A DNA stretch of 64,000 nt, taken from the NCBI GenBank assembly GCA_015680685.1, contig MNCI01035130.1, forward strand, positions 464,240 through 528,239. The letters run 5' to 3'. The DNA is from Gnetum montanum (Eukaryota; Streptophyta; Gnetopsida; Gnetales; Gnetaceae). Under the pieces are notes generated by a model. That model was not told the origin of the DNA, did no database searches, and saw only the letters and a program-made list of their open reading frames with translations. Made by a program: the position numbers and the translations under genes. This document shows, one piece after another, positions 1-11,699 of the stretch. Each line of letters opens with the position of its first letter. Positions within the stretch are counted from its first letter, which is position 1.

Positions 1-660
1 GAACAAACTCCCTCCTATTTCAGTGGATAATTTCAAAACTATGCTTTTCTTCTATTTCCTAGTGGTCCAATGGTAGGCCTGCCTAAACCTTTGCACATAA
101 AAAGTTGTATCGTTCATTATCAAGTACCATGTATTCAGGGGATTGGTATCACAATCTAAGAGACTACCATTATGGCTACACCAGGCTAAGGGGTTGCTCA
201 ACGTCTACCACATGTTGCATGAGGTGCGTGAAGTCCATGTTTAAGGCGGCAATTGAGGTGCTAACTGGGTTCATTTTTTCTTTAAGATAAAATGGCTAAG
301 TGTTCAAATTGTAAAAAAAAATGGGCCAAAAATGGCTAAGTCTGGAAATGTTGAAAAAATGGTTATCTCTGTTGTTATGCTTGTCACGCTTTAAGGGACT
401 ATTACGCTCATAGGATGTCATGCTCTACAGAACACTTAGATCTTGACGTAGTAAATAGTTTGGGCTTTCCATCCTATGGGGTTCTAGGGGAACCATCAAA
501 TTGGGATCAATTTGCAGCAACTAGAATGTAGGTAACTCCTCCACTAGCCTATGATCTAGCTACTACCATGGCAGGTCCATGGGGGTGTTATGTCTATGCT
601 AGCTTGCTGCTAGTAATGGGGGTATAGAAAGCATGTATACTACTCATGGCACATCGAAGG
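1..660. other. Uncharacterised sequence, possible leader of a minus-strand element
   Basis: I see no coding sequence with family resemblance here. If the tRNA-Asn-like primer site just to the right belongs to a minus-strand LTR element, this stretch would be its leader running off the window edge. The short open frames have no recognisable motif and are not called. Confidence 0.3.
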
Positions 661-676
661 AACAAGGGGGTTCGAG

Positions 677-693
677 CCCTCCTTCTAGCACCA
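677..693 (-). promoter_or_regulatory. tRNA-Asn-like primer binding site, minus strand
   Basis: On the minus strand this reads TGGTGCTAGAAGGAGGG, which differs at one position from the complement of the 3' end of plant tRNA-Asn plus CCA as I recall it. Similarity continues about ten more bases into the T arm (GGTTCGA on the plus strand at 669-675), longer than a usual primer site. The Tat element at 13.9 kb has a diverged form of the same site, so this probably marks a second, minus-strand Tat-type element whose 5' LTR would lie to the right. A decayed tRNA-Asn copy is the alternative, but no convincing D or anticodon arm is seen upstream. Confidence 0.6.
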
Positions 694-2560
694 AAAACTA
701 TGATGTCCAAAAACGTCAGTGGTTGGAACATTGAGAGGTTGTTGGGCATACAGCCTAACCCCGAGTTTGTGGGAGGGCTGTGCTAGAGAAAACAGAAATG
801 GGGTGCCCTGAACTATCTTGTTGACGAGATAGGGACTTATGTGGTGTAACAATAACTGTTTGTAAAAGCCTGAAAATAGTATCACAAATGAGAAAAAACA
901 CGTGTTAGCAGTAGAAAATGCAAGAAATTATGCTAAAATTTGAAACAAATGCTAAAGAAAAATGAAATGAGAGTTTAAGTGAAGAAATGCACCACCCCAA
1001 GATTGGGGAATGTGGCTCTTGATTAATCAGTGTGTGAAATTGGTACGTGATGTTAGACATGCATAGTAGGGTGGCATGGTAGTGTGGTCCCAGTGTTTGG
1101 GATGTTCCAAACACGTGCTAGATGCTGCAGATGAGGCTAGACCTGTCGGGCTTATAGTCATCATGTTGTGTGGGTGTTGGAAAGATTGGGTCATGGTACT
1201 TAGCCAGATGTCAAGCTCGGGTTCTAACGTGTAGGAGTGATGAAGATGCTAAGAATGCTCTAACGCTTAATGCTTGGAGTGATTTCTCAATCATCAACTA
1301 ACCCCTAAAATGTTGATTATTGGGGTATTTATAGAGCTAGGACTGATGCAAGATGTAGATTGGATGCCACGTGGCCTAGGTTCCACATAGCATAGATGAG
1401 AAGAAGTCACACTGACATGCTACACTCAAAGTGTCAAGCTTTGAGTGTTAAGCTTAAAGTGTAACACTTTGCAAGATAGGAATGAGAACTGAGAATTTAC
1501 CAAACTATGACCATACTACCTAGATTGCATGTGCCAAAGTCTAAGGGACTTCCATATACCTACAAACAATGCCAAAACAAATGCAACTTGGAGTCTACAC
1601 TTTGGGACTATGTCTTCCCCATCTTCTGAGTAGGGTCAAGCGTAAGAACAATTTTTGGGATCAATAGGGGATGCAAAAACAAAGCAAATTGCTGATCTTA
1701 GCCGTTGGAGGGATGTCAGAGCTGAAATGAAGGTCGATGTTAAGTTTTGGGAGCTTTTTGAGGCATTTAGAGGTATTTCCCAAGTGTCATGCTATCTATG
1801 TTGCACAGCGTGATGGAGTGTAGCATGAACACTTAGAAAATTTTTGTAGATTTTGGGTTGTCATGATGTCTACACTACATAGCGTAGTAGAGCGCAGCAT
1901 CCACATTTTGGTGAATTTTGCCAAAATTTGCAATGTTTCTTCATGGCACACTAACCAGGTTCTGGGGGTGAAGCAGGACAGGTAGCCTAGGAAGTTAAAA
2001 AATTACCAAATGCATCTTCTAGGTTTAGATAGCTTGACAGCCTTTTGGTCCAACACTTAGAAAAATTTGGGCCTTGAAACCTATGCTACGCTGTCTACGT
2101 TGTGTAGTGTAGTAGAGCGTGATAGGCCCAAAAGATAGAAAATTTGTTGACTGATTTTTTCCATCCTGAGCATTTTTGATAACTCCTAGCCTGGTACTTG
2201 GGTGGATTGGCAATTAGGATATGTGTCAAGCTAGATGAGCTAAGGAGTGTAGCAAGCTTGAAAGCTCAGGAGATAGAAAATTTGCCAAATTATTTGGTCC
2301 ATCCTCAATGACACTTGATTGCTTCTAGCTTAACATTTGTGCAAACTAGCCTTGGAAGTATGTGCTATGCTAGTTGTGCTGGTGAGCATAGTAGGCAGAC
2401 TTAGAGAAATTTTGGAAAAATCAAGGCTTCTAGTGTGCTACGTTGTCTATGCTACACATCATGACACTAGACTTAGAAAAATTTTTCCCAAGGTTTAACA
2501 CTTAGATAAATATGTTGTTGAACTATAGGAGCCTGAAATTAGTGGTGTTTCAATTATAGA
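694..2560. repeat. LTR-like or untranslated retroelement sequence with palindromic repeats
   Basis: No coding is visible. The right part (about 1790-2490) holds five degenerate copies of a motif around TAGTGTAGTAGAGCG, most followed by a run like ACTTAGAAAAATTTT. Near 1422-1470 are two perfect short inverted repeats. By position this could be the LTR of the minus-strand element primed at 677-693 or the leader of the plus-strand gag fragment that follows; I could not find LTR ends. Confidence 0.35.
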
Positions 2561-2599
2561 GGCTATGAGGATTCCAACAAGGCATGTAAAGTATAGTAG

Positions 2600-2795
2600 A
2601 ATAAAGAGGCTAGACATGAATAACATCCATTGGTTTGAGGGAGGCCATGACACTGATTCGAAAAATCATCTCGAAGCCTTCCAAGATGCATGTGCCTTAT
2701 AGAATATTGAGAATGATTGGCAGAAGGTGAAATTATTTCCAAGGATAGTCATTAAGAAAGCAAAAAACTAGTATTGGTCCTTGGAACTAAAATCA
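2600..2795 (+). pseudogene. Retrotransposon gag (capsid) fragment
   Basis: The plus frame shows the core of a plant gypsy gag domain: WFEGGHDTDSKNHLEAF, then DACAL, stop, NIENDWQKVKLFPR, and KKAKN, stop, YWSLEL. Spacing fits the usual pattern of a Trp-rich start, a conserved L..F..AC, a K..LFP block and an A..WW..L block. Two in-frame TAG codons sit where Gln or Trp is expected. The fragment is only about 65 codons and stops where the minus-strand integrase of the neighbouring element begins, so it is a rearranged remnant. Confidence 0.6.
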
Positions 2796-2796
2796 A

Positions 2797-3592
2797 TCAG
2801 GCAACCTTGTTTGGTAAATCAATCTTAAAAGCATTATCATTGATCTTAGCCTTGATTGTGAAAGGCCTCATTTTCTTGGCTTTTAGTTTGGAGAAATTAA
2901 CACCTCTTAAACGCTTCTTCAAGTGAATCCAAACCAAGTTACCAATAGTAAAATTACCCTCATTCCTCTTGAGGACTCTCTCTTCAGCCTTCTTCTCTAG
3001 ATTCGATTTTACTTGTGCATGGATATCCCTCATCTCTTGCATAAAATTAGCACTAAGTTGAGCTTTACTATCAAAGCTCTTCAAAGTGTTTACTATCTTT
3101 GGATAATGCTCATAGTTCCTCCAAATAGGCTTTTACCAATAGCAACATGAAAAGCATTATTATATAAAAACTCAGCATGAAAAACACATTTTCCCACCTG
3201 TTTGACTGTCCATCATACAAACATCTCAATATGTTTAGTAAGGATTCATTTACCACCTTCATTTGACCATGATCTTATGGATGATATGCGTTAAAAAAAT
3301 TTAACTTTGTTCCTATAATCTTCCAAAGGAACGTTTAAAAATGACTTGTAAACTTGGAGTCTCTATCACTAACAATATTCAAAGGAATAATATGCAACTT
3401 CACAGCATGATGCAAAAATAAATTTGCTACATGAGAAGCATCACTCACCATCTTGCATGAAATAAAATGTGCCATCTTGAAGAACTTATCCACAACAACA
3501 AAAATTGCATCATTTCCACTCTTGGTCTTTGGAACACCACTCAAAAAATCTATAGACATACTTTCCCATGGACCTTTAGAAAATGGCAAAGG
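2797..3592 (-). pseudogene. Ty3/gypsy integrase, 3' part (host element of the nest)
   Basis: Two minus-strand frames carry this. The upstream one has the rve core, with KGPWESMSIDFL, VVVDKFFKMAHFISCK and the second catalytic region IVSDRDSKFTSHF. The downstream one (2797-3084) has the C-terminal part, with LVWIHLKKRLRGVNFSKLK and a final DNAFKIDLP; the frame between is broken. A chromodomain would be expected further on in a chromovirus, but the sequence ends at about 2797 against an unrelated plus-strand gag. The core is joined without loss to 9990-10125 once the 6.4-kb insertion and one copy of its target duplication are left out. This integrase is inactive. Confidence 0.85.
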
Positions 3593-3597
3593 CATAT
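3593..3597. repeat. Target site duplication CATAT, left copy
   Basis: The five bases before the left LTR are CATAT and are repeated exactly at 9985-9989 after the right LTR. This shows a single insertion event into the integrase gene. Confidence 0.95.
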
Positions 3598-4171
3598 TGT
3601 AACAACGTTGCTCAGCACCCAAAGGAATTCACGAAGATCTAATGGATCTTGGGGCAGAAGACCTAGGGAATATGCCTTAAGTAAGCAAGCATCTCACGAG
3701 TGAGTGCAAGTAGAAGCACAGCTTCTTAATGTACATGACCATGCACCTCATTGAGGGTAGCCAAACTCCAAAATGAGGACCAAGCAAACAAGCACACACA
3801 CAACCTTGTAGACCACATCGGTGGGAGGGGAGACGATGCACCTACAAGGGAAGGTGCCTCACCCCCATATCCCTCACGATCTGGTACAAGGTGTGGCCTG
3901 GCACTGCACCAAAACTATCTAGTCTTGGCTGCCTACATATCTACGACTGTCATAGAATCAGGCCCATGTAGTTCTCCACGGAGAAGAGGGGAATGAAGAG
4001 GACTTAGAAGAGAGTTGCAACAAGAGGGTGTCCTATTGCTAACTTGGTACCACCAAGCTGGGGTGGGGTTTGTAACACTTGAGAGCCACCCGAGGGTGCC
4101 TCAGAGTGTTCCATGGCCCCTGAACCATGGGGAGAGCCCAAGAGAACCACCACTCTAGGACATCTCTCACA
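3598..4171 (-). repeat. LARD-like element, 3' LTR
   Basis: This is the left copy of a terminal repeat of 574 bases. It aligns end to end with 9400-9984. A hand alignment gives about 40 substitutions, all but about five transitions, plus a 14-base insertion in the right copy. In minus orientation it starts TGTGAGAG and ends GTTACA. Confidence 0.93.
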
Positions 4172-4186
4172 ATCCTCCCCCACACA
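4172..4186 (-). other. Polypurine tract of the LARD-like element
   Basis: The minus strand reads TGTGTGGGGGAGGAT directly against the 3' LTR. This is the expected place and composition for the primer of plus-strand DNA synthesis. Confidence 0.7.
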
Positions 4187-7100
4187 AAGAAGTGACGTCC
4201 TCAGAGCGGAGCCTAGGATAGCTTCGAGTGTACACTTCTACATGGGTTTGAACTCCGTCAATTTCGGAGATCCGTCAACTCCTTAGACTCCAGGCTTGAA
4301 GGAAGGTATGAACCCCAACACCTGATACATCCTTCCATCCAATGCCTTGCATGAAATGCAAGGTAAATTAGAGGAAGCCCAAGACTTCCCTTCTCTATAC
4401 GAGCAGGAGAGTCCAACCCAAAGGGCCAACATCTCTAAGGCATCCCCTAGATTCGTTCCTTCTGAGGGTCTAGAGACATATCTTCTTGCATAAACCCATA
4501 CTTATGCAAGAAGACAGCTCCTCTTCCACAAGTCCTGCCTAGTTCCTCTATGAATGGCATCTCAACACCTATTAATTTTTTTGAGGGCTCACTAGGGCCA
4601 CTACCCATGGTGAGGGACTTGGGAACATCACACCGAGAGGGAGGACATGCTCTTAAGAGCCATGTCTCTGCAAGCAACTCATGCTTGCCAGAACTCCATG
4701 TTCTGCTACTCGCATCGAGACCCATGGGGTCTCACCTATGCAACCATCTAAGCACTGATTCCACATGCATTGGTACCATGCACATTCTATTTTTTCTCAT
4801 CATGTTTGTTCAAGCTGGTATGAAGGGAGTCAAGCATGTTCTCCCTTACAAAGAAGGTACAAGGACAGATCTTTTAAGCTTGACCTTACCTTCTGCAGAC
4901 ACCAGCATCGCATGCCTCAATTCATCATTCATCATTCCATAGTATTCCAATGAGAGAGAAGATCCAAAAATCTGTTTGGAAGCTTCTCCAGGAGACTAAC
5001 ATACAACAGGCCTCCACAATCATCAACACCTCTTGTAATTGTCCAACATCGAGAATGTTTGCTTGAATGTTAGAACAAGGGAGGGTCAATTGAGCAGCCA
5101 ACCCCATGAAAATCCTCCATCACCTATCTCATATCAGCCATAAGCACACCATCCAATGCAACCATAATATCCCGTTCATGGAGAAGGATCATCCACAGCT
5201 ACCACATGCAAGCTATCCATCAACTCCAAGTTATGGGACAAGCACCATTTTCTAAAAAAAAAGGTCCAAGAACAAATATAGAGTCATCTCAGAGAGTAAC
5301 CATATCATGAATTCTCCAAGGAACATCAACATTCTCAGAATTTGCATTTCCCCACTATATCAAGAATGACTGCTAGTCTCACGATGAACACCTTTCAATA
5401 GATTTTGCACTTGCAGGAAGGATCCTCTTTGGGAGGTTTCTTCCATAGGTAAGTATAGTAGCCCAGCTACACCTTACCCATCATACACGTCCAAGTAGTC
5501 AATATAGCCAATAGAACCATATCATGGAACTATCACTAGCTAAGGAAAGACATGGGTTCACAAGTCTTACCCAATTTCAATTTTCCCCTTGAGAACAACT
5601 CAAGACACCAAGCAGCTTATCCCTTTGATCAAGAGGGACTTCTATTTCATCTTGGGAGATCTAGGTTTTTATTTCATACATCCCTGTCAAGCCCGTTTAC
5701 ATCAATTTGTGGTGGACAAGGCCGCACCACTACCTATTATCATTCAACCCAAACAATAGACACAAGTCAACAACAACATCTTGCCTATAGGAGGACTAGG
5801 TCCTCAAGATAGTTTTACATGGAACGGGCTTTCATCAACATCATTTACAACTCGAATACTAAACAATTCATCCCCGAAGGGTTTACAATAGGGATGGTCT
5901 ACCAGAGAACCCCAACAAGGAAGTTACTTTGAAGCCCCCAAAACTAAGAGAGTACACAAGATCATGCCTTGCTTACATGAAGAGGAATATGTATCTTTAA
6001 TTTACATCAATAACACGACCTCACAAAGCATGAATTTCACTAGGGTAACAACATTCTATCTCTGAGAACAAGCCCCATGAGTTCACGAACATAGGACCAC
6101 AACTAGGAACAAGTCCCAAATATCAACTGCTTATAGGAGACGACCATCTTAATATCACTTGCCTTATTATTTCAGGAACTGAAGAGGGCATCCATTGAAA
6201 TGGAGAATGATCCCTCATGATCAACTCTACTATCCCACCAGGGAGGTGAGAACACCAACATGAATTAACCTCACATCAGAGACATGGGACAATACATCCG
6301 AGAGGGACTATGTGATACATCAATGTACATAAGGGACATGGTACACAGGAAAATTCAACAAGACACCATAACCTATTAGGCACAATGAGTCCCCAATCAC
6401 GGAATCACACCATAGACAACAAACGCACCAATAAGTCCCAATCTATGAGAGTGCATCATAGCTCTTCAAAGCACCAAAACCAATTAGTCACGAGAGCCCA
6501 CCAACATGCACAAATCATCAGAAACCCCCAATCATGAGAGCATCGGTTCAAGTGCTTTGAGCACATTCAATCCCACCAAGCTAGGCCACCAAGAGAAATC
6601 ACACTTTCTATATCTGTAACGTCATTTATGCAAGGATGGACCACCATCCCAATGTTTGGATAGTTGCTCCACGATCACATCCAACATGGAAGAGTGAGTC
6701 TAGGTGCCAATACCTAGAACTCGACTCAAATTCCCCGCTAAACATCATATTGATCTGAATTTCAGTCACCATCGATCATTTGTGAACAAGATCTTTGCTA
6801 GTCCAGGAACACAAGAAAATGTGTTCCCAAGATTTGTCTTGTCTCAAGGACGTTCACCAAGCATACACCATCCAAGCATGCCAACAACATCAATAACACA
6901 TGGCACTAGTTCAAGAGCATAATGGGCAAGGACATGCCCTGGTTCATTCATTACAACACCGTATCACAACTGAAGCATTTCTCATGAGGTTTTCAGCAGA
7001 ATTATACATCAAGGCACAAAGGCCATTTACAACATATAGCAAGGGTGATTTAAAACAAGCACCAGGAAAACACCATACATCAAGCTTGGCCTTGTCACAG

Positions 7101-9385
7101 TGTGTGGCATAGGCCTACAACCAAGAGACAACTGAGTCACATAGGCAATACATCCAGCACTTGTGTGTACATACAACTGAATTGAGAATATCACAAGGAT
7201 ACCTTTCACACACCTGAGGATCAGATTACATTCATATATGGGAACATACATGATATTTGGGAATGCTACCCAAGCCTAAAGGGCTATAGGACAAACTACT
7301 CAAGGCCATCCTAGGCTAAAGGATTTAGGCTACCAAGAGCATACCATGAAGAACCATGCTATTTTGAGAAAAACCTGTCTTTGTCACGAAGCATAAACGA
7401 TCATCTTTCATTACAGCACTGTCTCAAAAGATACATGATCTACTATCACATTGAACCGACTGCACAGGTAGCCTCGAACAAAAATGATTCGGGACACGAA
7501 TGCAACGATCGAATAACGAAACAAACCAATTGAGTATCCACCATCCTGCCATAGTGGGACGTCATTGCATTGGCCACTCCTAGGTCATCAGTATTCGGCA
7601 TGGCCAAGGATACCATTTCATGCCATCTGCTAGCCCAATATCTATAGGGTCCAAGACAAATCACCGTCCTCTGTTAGTGCTCCCCCAGCACTGAGAGGCA
7701 AACAAATCATGATGTACCTGCTGATCCATCATAGCCAAGGTACTGATAAATCCACAACCCAATGTTGGGATTTTGAGACCAAATAATCAGTTCATGAAGG
7801 TCTCAAGATCACATATCTTCCCCATAGACATAGTGCTCCAGAATCAACTGAGGTCACCACTGGCTTCATCTTTGTACATGTCCTACCTGCAAACACTGAG
7901 ACACAAGCTTAGAAACATAGAAGTTAGCAGGAACATGATTAGCACATTAGCCTCATTCACAACCATCAAGCATGATCATATAAGAAAGAGATATCACTCT
8001 TGCGCATCATAAAATTCAAGACCTCAACAACATGTATAAAGATCAATCATGCAAAACATTGATGGAGGAATCCGATCCCCACTCAAACAAACAATTTCAT
8101 CATGAGACACACCAAGAGAGAGATAGCACACTCTCAGAATTTCAAGATTCATACACAACAATCATTCCCAGCAACTAACATTGGCCTCAACCAAGACCAA
8201 AATTTCAACACTCGTATGAGTCATGGACAATAGACAATCATCAACTCAACCCAAAAATAAGGAGGAATTCCAAGGTCTATCCAACAACAAGTCTGCATCA
8301 AACCAATTCTCACAACAATGAGCAACATCATTGAGGATGCTTTCACAAGAAGACTCATCAAACAAGGTGAGGTCTTAACAAGAACCAACAATAGGATGAC
8401 CCACACCAATAGTCTTTGAATCAAAGTGACCAAGAAATGTCACCAATCAAAATAGTGATGCCACAAGCCCAAGGGCAACACCACCAGCTCAACAAAGGAG
8501 CACAACTCACAAAGATTAACAATAAGGGAAATCATGCTTCATGCACAAGAAGTTTTCAAACAAGACAAGAAAAATTTGGCTTTGGAATGACACAGACAAC
8601 CATTTCATCCTCAACGTTCCCAATAATAAGTCATCATACCATGTAAAACATTTAAGCCTTGCGTTACGAATGATAGATGCAACCATGATGACACACATGT
8701 AGAATTTGAAAGGACAACCAAGAAGACATGCATACACAAATAGACAAACATACAATCGCAAACACGAACATACGAAGTCTACCAGCAACGGTCTTAGTCC
8801 ACCCAAAACAAGGCTCACCAAGAGCACATATCCGAAAGACCTCCATCCTGAGGTACCTAGGAACCATCTTGTCCCCATTTGTATTTTCTTATACTCACTG
8901 TATCTAGGGTGAGTGGGAGTGCCAAGGATATCATATCTTGCACGATTCAACAAATGCCATCTCAAAACATGTTATCTGGGTGGAAACTGAAGCGGAGACT
9001 CGGTCCGATTCATCCCAGATGAATCACTGTAGACCTAAGATGGGAGCTCCTTGAGCAAAAAAATTCCTAAGTTTCTTGTAGAACTCCTCTCAACCATATT
9101 GCATACAATCACAACTAGTCCAACCATAAGTAAACAAGTGGAGGACATCCCACGATGCCATCGTTTATATCCCCACAGACAGCAACATACATCAGTTGCT
9201 CACAATTTCTCATCTATCCCCTCAAGAAGAGCAGAGAACATTACCATCAGGTAACTCTTCCAAAATACATAAGGATATGACCCTAGAGAACCTAGGTATC
9301 AATCTGGAGGGATCATTAACCAAACAAGCTCAATGGAGTAACACAACCAAAGAGCACAACCATATCACAACACAATTTAAAAAAC
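4187..9385 (-). other. Non-coding interior of the LARD-like element
   Basis: About 5.2 kb without a supported gene. The longest minus-strand frame (8516-8965, 149 codons) is rich in Leu, Val and Cys and shows no gag, protease, RT or integrase motif. Base composition on the plus strand is rich in A and C. No internal tandem repeat was obvious. The interior is what the element would package, so any conserved RNA structure near the primer site would be of interest. Confidence 0.6.
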
Positions 9386-9397
9386 GCTCTGATACCA
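9386..9397 (-). promoter_or_regulatory. Initiator tRNA-Met primer binding site of the LARD-like element
   Basis: The minus strand reads TGGTATCAGAGC, the standard plant retroelement primer site complementary to initiator tRNA-Met. It lies two bases from the end of the 5' LTR. Confidence 0.95.
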
Positions 9398-9399
9398 TC

Positions 9400-9984
9400 T
9401 GTAACAACGTTGCCCCGATGTTGCTCGGCACCCCAAGGAATTCATGAAGATCCAATGGATCTTGGGGTGGAAGACCTAGGTAATACACCTTAAGCAAGTA
9501 AGCATCTCATGAGTGAGTGCAAGCAGAAGCACAGCTTCTTAATGTACATGACCATGCACCTCATTGAGGGTAACCAAACTCCAAAACGAGGACCAAGCAA
9601 ACAAGCACACACACAACCTTGTAGACCACATCAATGGGAGGGGAGACGATGCACCTATAATGGAAGGTGCCTCACCCCCATATCCCTCACGATTCGGTAC
9701 AAGGTGTGGCCTGGCACTGCACCAAAACTATCCAATCTTGGCTGCCTACATATCTACGACCGTTGTAGAATCAGGGCCATGTAGTTCTCCACGGAGAAGA
9801 GGGGAATGAAGAGGACTTAAAAGAGAGTTGCAATAGGAGGGTGTCCTATTGCTAGCTTGGTACCACCAAGCCAGGGTGGGTTTTGTAACACTTGAGAGCC
9901 ACCCGAGGGTGTCTCAAAGTGTTCCATGGCCCCTAAACCATGGGGAGAACCTAAGAGAACCACCACTTTGGGACATCTCTCACA
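9400..9984 (-). repeat. LARD-like element, 5' LTR
   Basis: Right copy of the terminal repeat, 585 bases. It differs in length from the left copy mainly by an insertion after the shared GTAACAACGTTGC. The CATAT target duplication follows at 9985-9989. Confidence 0.93.
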
Positions 9985-9989
9985 CATAT

Positions 9990-11100
9990 AGTGTCCTTCT
10001 ACACCTTTATCTTCTTTGAACTTTTGACATTTCAAGAAATCTTTCACAAAGTTTAAAACATTTGTTGTCATACTAGGCCAAAAATGGTGCCTACCTACAA
10101 GTTTCAAAGTTTTATCCTTGTGCATGTGATTTTGATGTTACTAAAATTATTTTCAAATAAAACCTTTTTTCTAAAATCACAATTAAAAACACATACCTTT
10201 CCATTGTTAAATAGTAGTTCATATTGAATACAATAGTCCCTCCACTAGTTTATCTTGCTCATCAATGACTCTTTACGACTCCTCCAAACCTATCCAAAAT
10301 CATCATCATGATCATATAGAGAAGCAAAATCACCCAAATGTTTCACATGAGGTACATTAACATTCACCATATGCACCCTAGATAATGCATCAACCATCAC
10401 ATTGGCTTTTTAACTTTTGTGCTTCAACACAAAATTGAACTTCTATAACTATGTAGTCCACTTCATGTGCTTTATAGTTATATTCTTTTATAAGCTTAGA
10501 AATTGAATTGCTTTGTGTTTCATCATCAAAGTGAACTCCATGAATAATAAGTAATGTCTCTAATGCTTGATTGCTTGAAGAATAATGTATGAATCCTTCT
10601 TATATATGCTATATTTTTTCCTTGACTCATTCAATTTTTCAGAAAAGAAAGCAACAATGTTATCTTCTGGGAAAAATACCCCACCAATTGCAACTCCACT
10701 TGCATCTACCTTCACATGAAAAAGCTTCTAAGTCTTTTGAATTTCAAGAATTAGTTCATTGGTAATCTTTACTTTCAACAAGTTAAAGCTCCCTTGGGTT
10801 TTATTATCACATCTAAATTCTTTATTTTTCTTCAACAAAGGTAACATAGGTCAAAAAATACCACTAAAAGTTTTGATGAACTATCTATAAAAACCTACTA
10901 AACCAAGGAATGATCTTACATCCCCAACATTCTTAGGAGTTGGCTAATCTCTAATAGCCTTTACCTTGGTAACTTCCATTTGAATATTGTTTTTAGAAAC
11001 CATATGCCCTAAATATGTGATTTCCTTTTTGAAGAAATGACTTTTCTTCACATTGGGCCTCCTACAACTTAAGATATACCATCCTTAAGTAATTGAAGTG
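9990..11100 (-). pseudogene. Ty3/gypsy RNase H and integrase zinc-binding region (host element)
   Basis: Minus-strand reading from 11.1 kb down gives the RT thumb and connection (SFLGLVGFYR-like and PLLKK), then an RNase H start with HVKVDASGVAIGGVF, a region like FFSEKLNES..KYS.Y, and the Tyr-Leu-Leu and Ala-Ile blocks typical of Ty3 RNase H. From about 10130 comes the integrase zinc finger region with KTLKLVGRHHFWP and FVKDFLKCQKFKEDKG (H2C2 type). Frames are broken by several stops. The coding runs directly into the CATAT target site of the LARD-like insertion and continues at 3592. Confidence 0.8.
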
Positions 11101-11650
11101 ATCCCCCTAATTATAGTTATACACTAAAATAATGTCAAAAAGATAATACAACACTTATCAATTAAGACCTTCAATACATCATTCATCAACCTCATGAATG
11201 TAGTAGGTATATTTGTGAGCCCAAATGACATGACTAACAACTTAAACAATCCATACATGATCTTGAAAGCTTTCTTCCACTCTTCAATAGGCCTACATCT
11301 AATTTGATAGTACCCACTCTTCAAATCAATTTTGCTAAAAATCTCTACATTGGTAAGAATATCAAGAATATCAGCCATCCTTGGAATAAGAAACCTATAC
11401 CTTAGAGTTATCTCATTCACTACCCTAGAATCAATGCACATCCTCCATTTATCATTGTTGTTTTTGGGCACTAGCACTACTGGAATTGCACAACGTGAAA
11501 TGGATTCTCTCACAAAGCCATTTGCAAGTAACTTCTCTACTTGCCTTTGCAATTTATCCCTTTGGTTTTGTGTCATCTAGTAAGCTCTCTTGTTTGGAAT
11601 GGTAGCATTAGGAATGAAATCAATTTGATGTTGTGTGTTCCTCATTAGTG
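11101..11650 (-). pseudogene. Ty3/gypsy reverse transcriptase (host element)
   Basis: The longest preserved host frame (11124-11576) starts at the conserved QRDKLQRQVEKLLANGFVRE block. It continues with VVLVPKNNNDKWRMCIDSR, then FSKIDLKSGYYQIR and VMSFGLTNIPTTFMRLMNDV. The catalytic YVDD region that should follow near 11110-11140 is badly altered: the reading gives IIF and then a shifted frame. Just upstream is an HQIDFIPNATIPN region with a stop, the usual linker between protease and RT in chromoviruses. The enzyme is dead. Order on the minus strand is protease, RT, RNase H, integrase, as in Ty3/gypsy. Confidence 0.9.
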
Positions 11651-11699
11651 GTAATCCATCCAATTTCTCCTTCAATACCTTGGATAATTTCTTCTTCAA

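Larger units (their letters stand above)
3598..9984 (-). mobile_element. Structurally complete LTR retrotransposon without recognisable coding (LARD-like)
   Basis: The element has two LTRs (TG...CA), a perfect CATAT target duplication, an initiator tRNA-Met primer site two bases inside the right LTR on the minus strand, and a purine-rich tract against the left LTR. Orientation is therefore minus. The 5.2-kb interior has only short frames on either strand; I looked for gag, the RT palm motifs and integrase motifs and saw none. Large non-autonomous elements of this type are known in plants as LARDs and depend on proteins made elsewhere. A very decayed autonomous element is possible but less likely, since the termini are well kept. 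It sits in the integrase gene of the minus-strand gypsy host. Confidence 0.85.

Noticed and set aside
598-693. Possible tRNA-Asn gene
   Set aside because: Only the 3' acceptor and T-arm side match; no anticodon stem with GTT and no good D arm could be found, so a primer site on the minus strand explains it better.
4447-8965. Several open frames of 70-150 codons inside the LARD-like element
   Set aside because: None shows a family motif, frames overlap on both strands, and composition follows the non-coding background.
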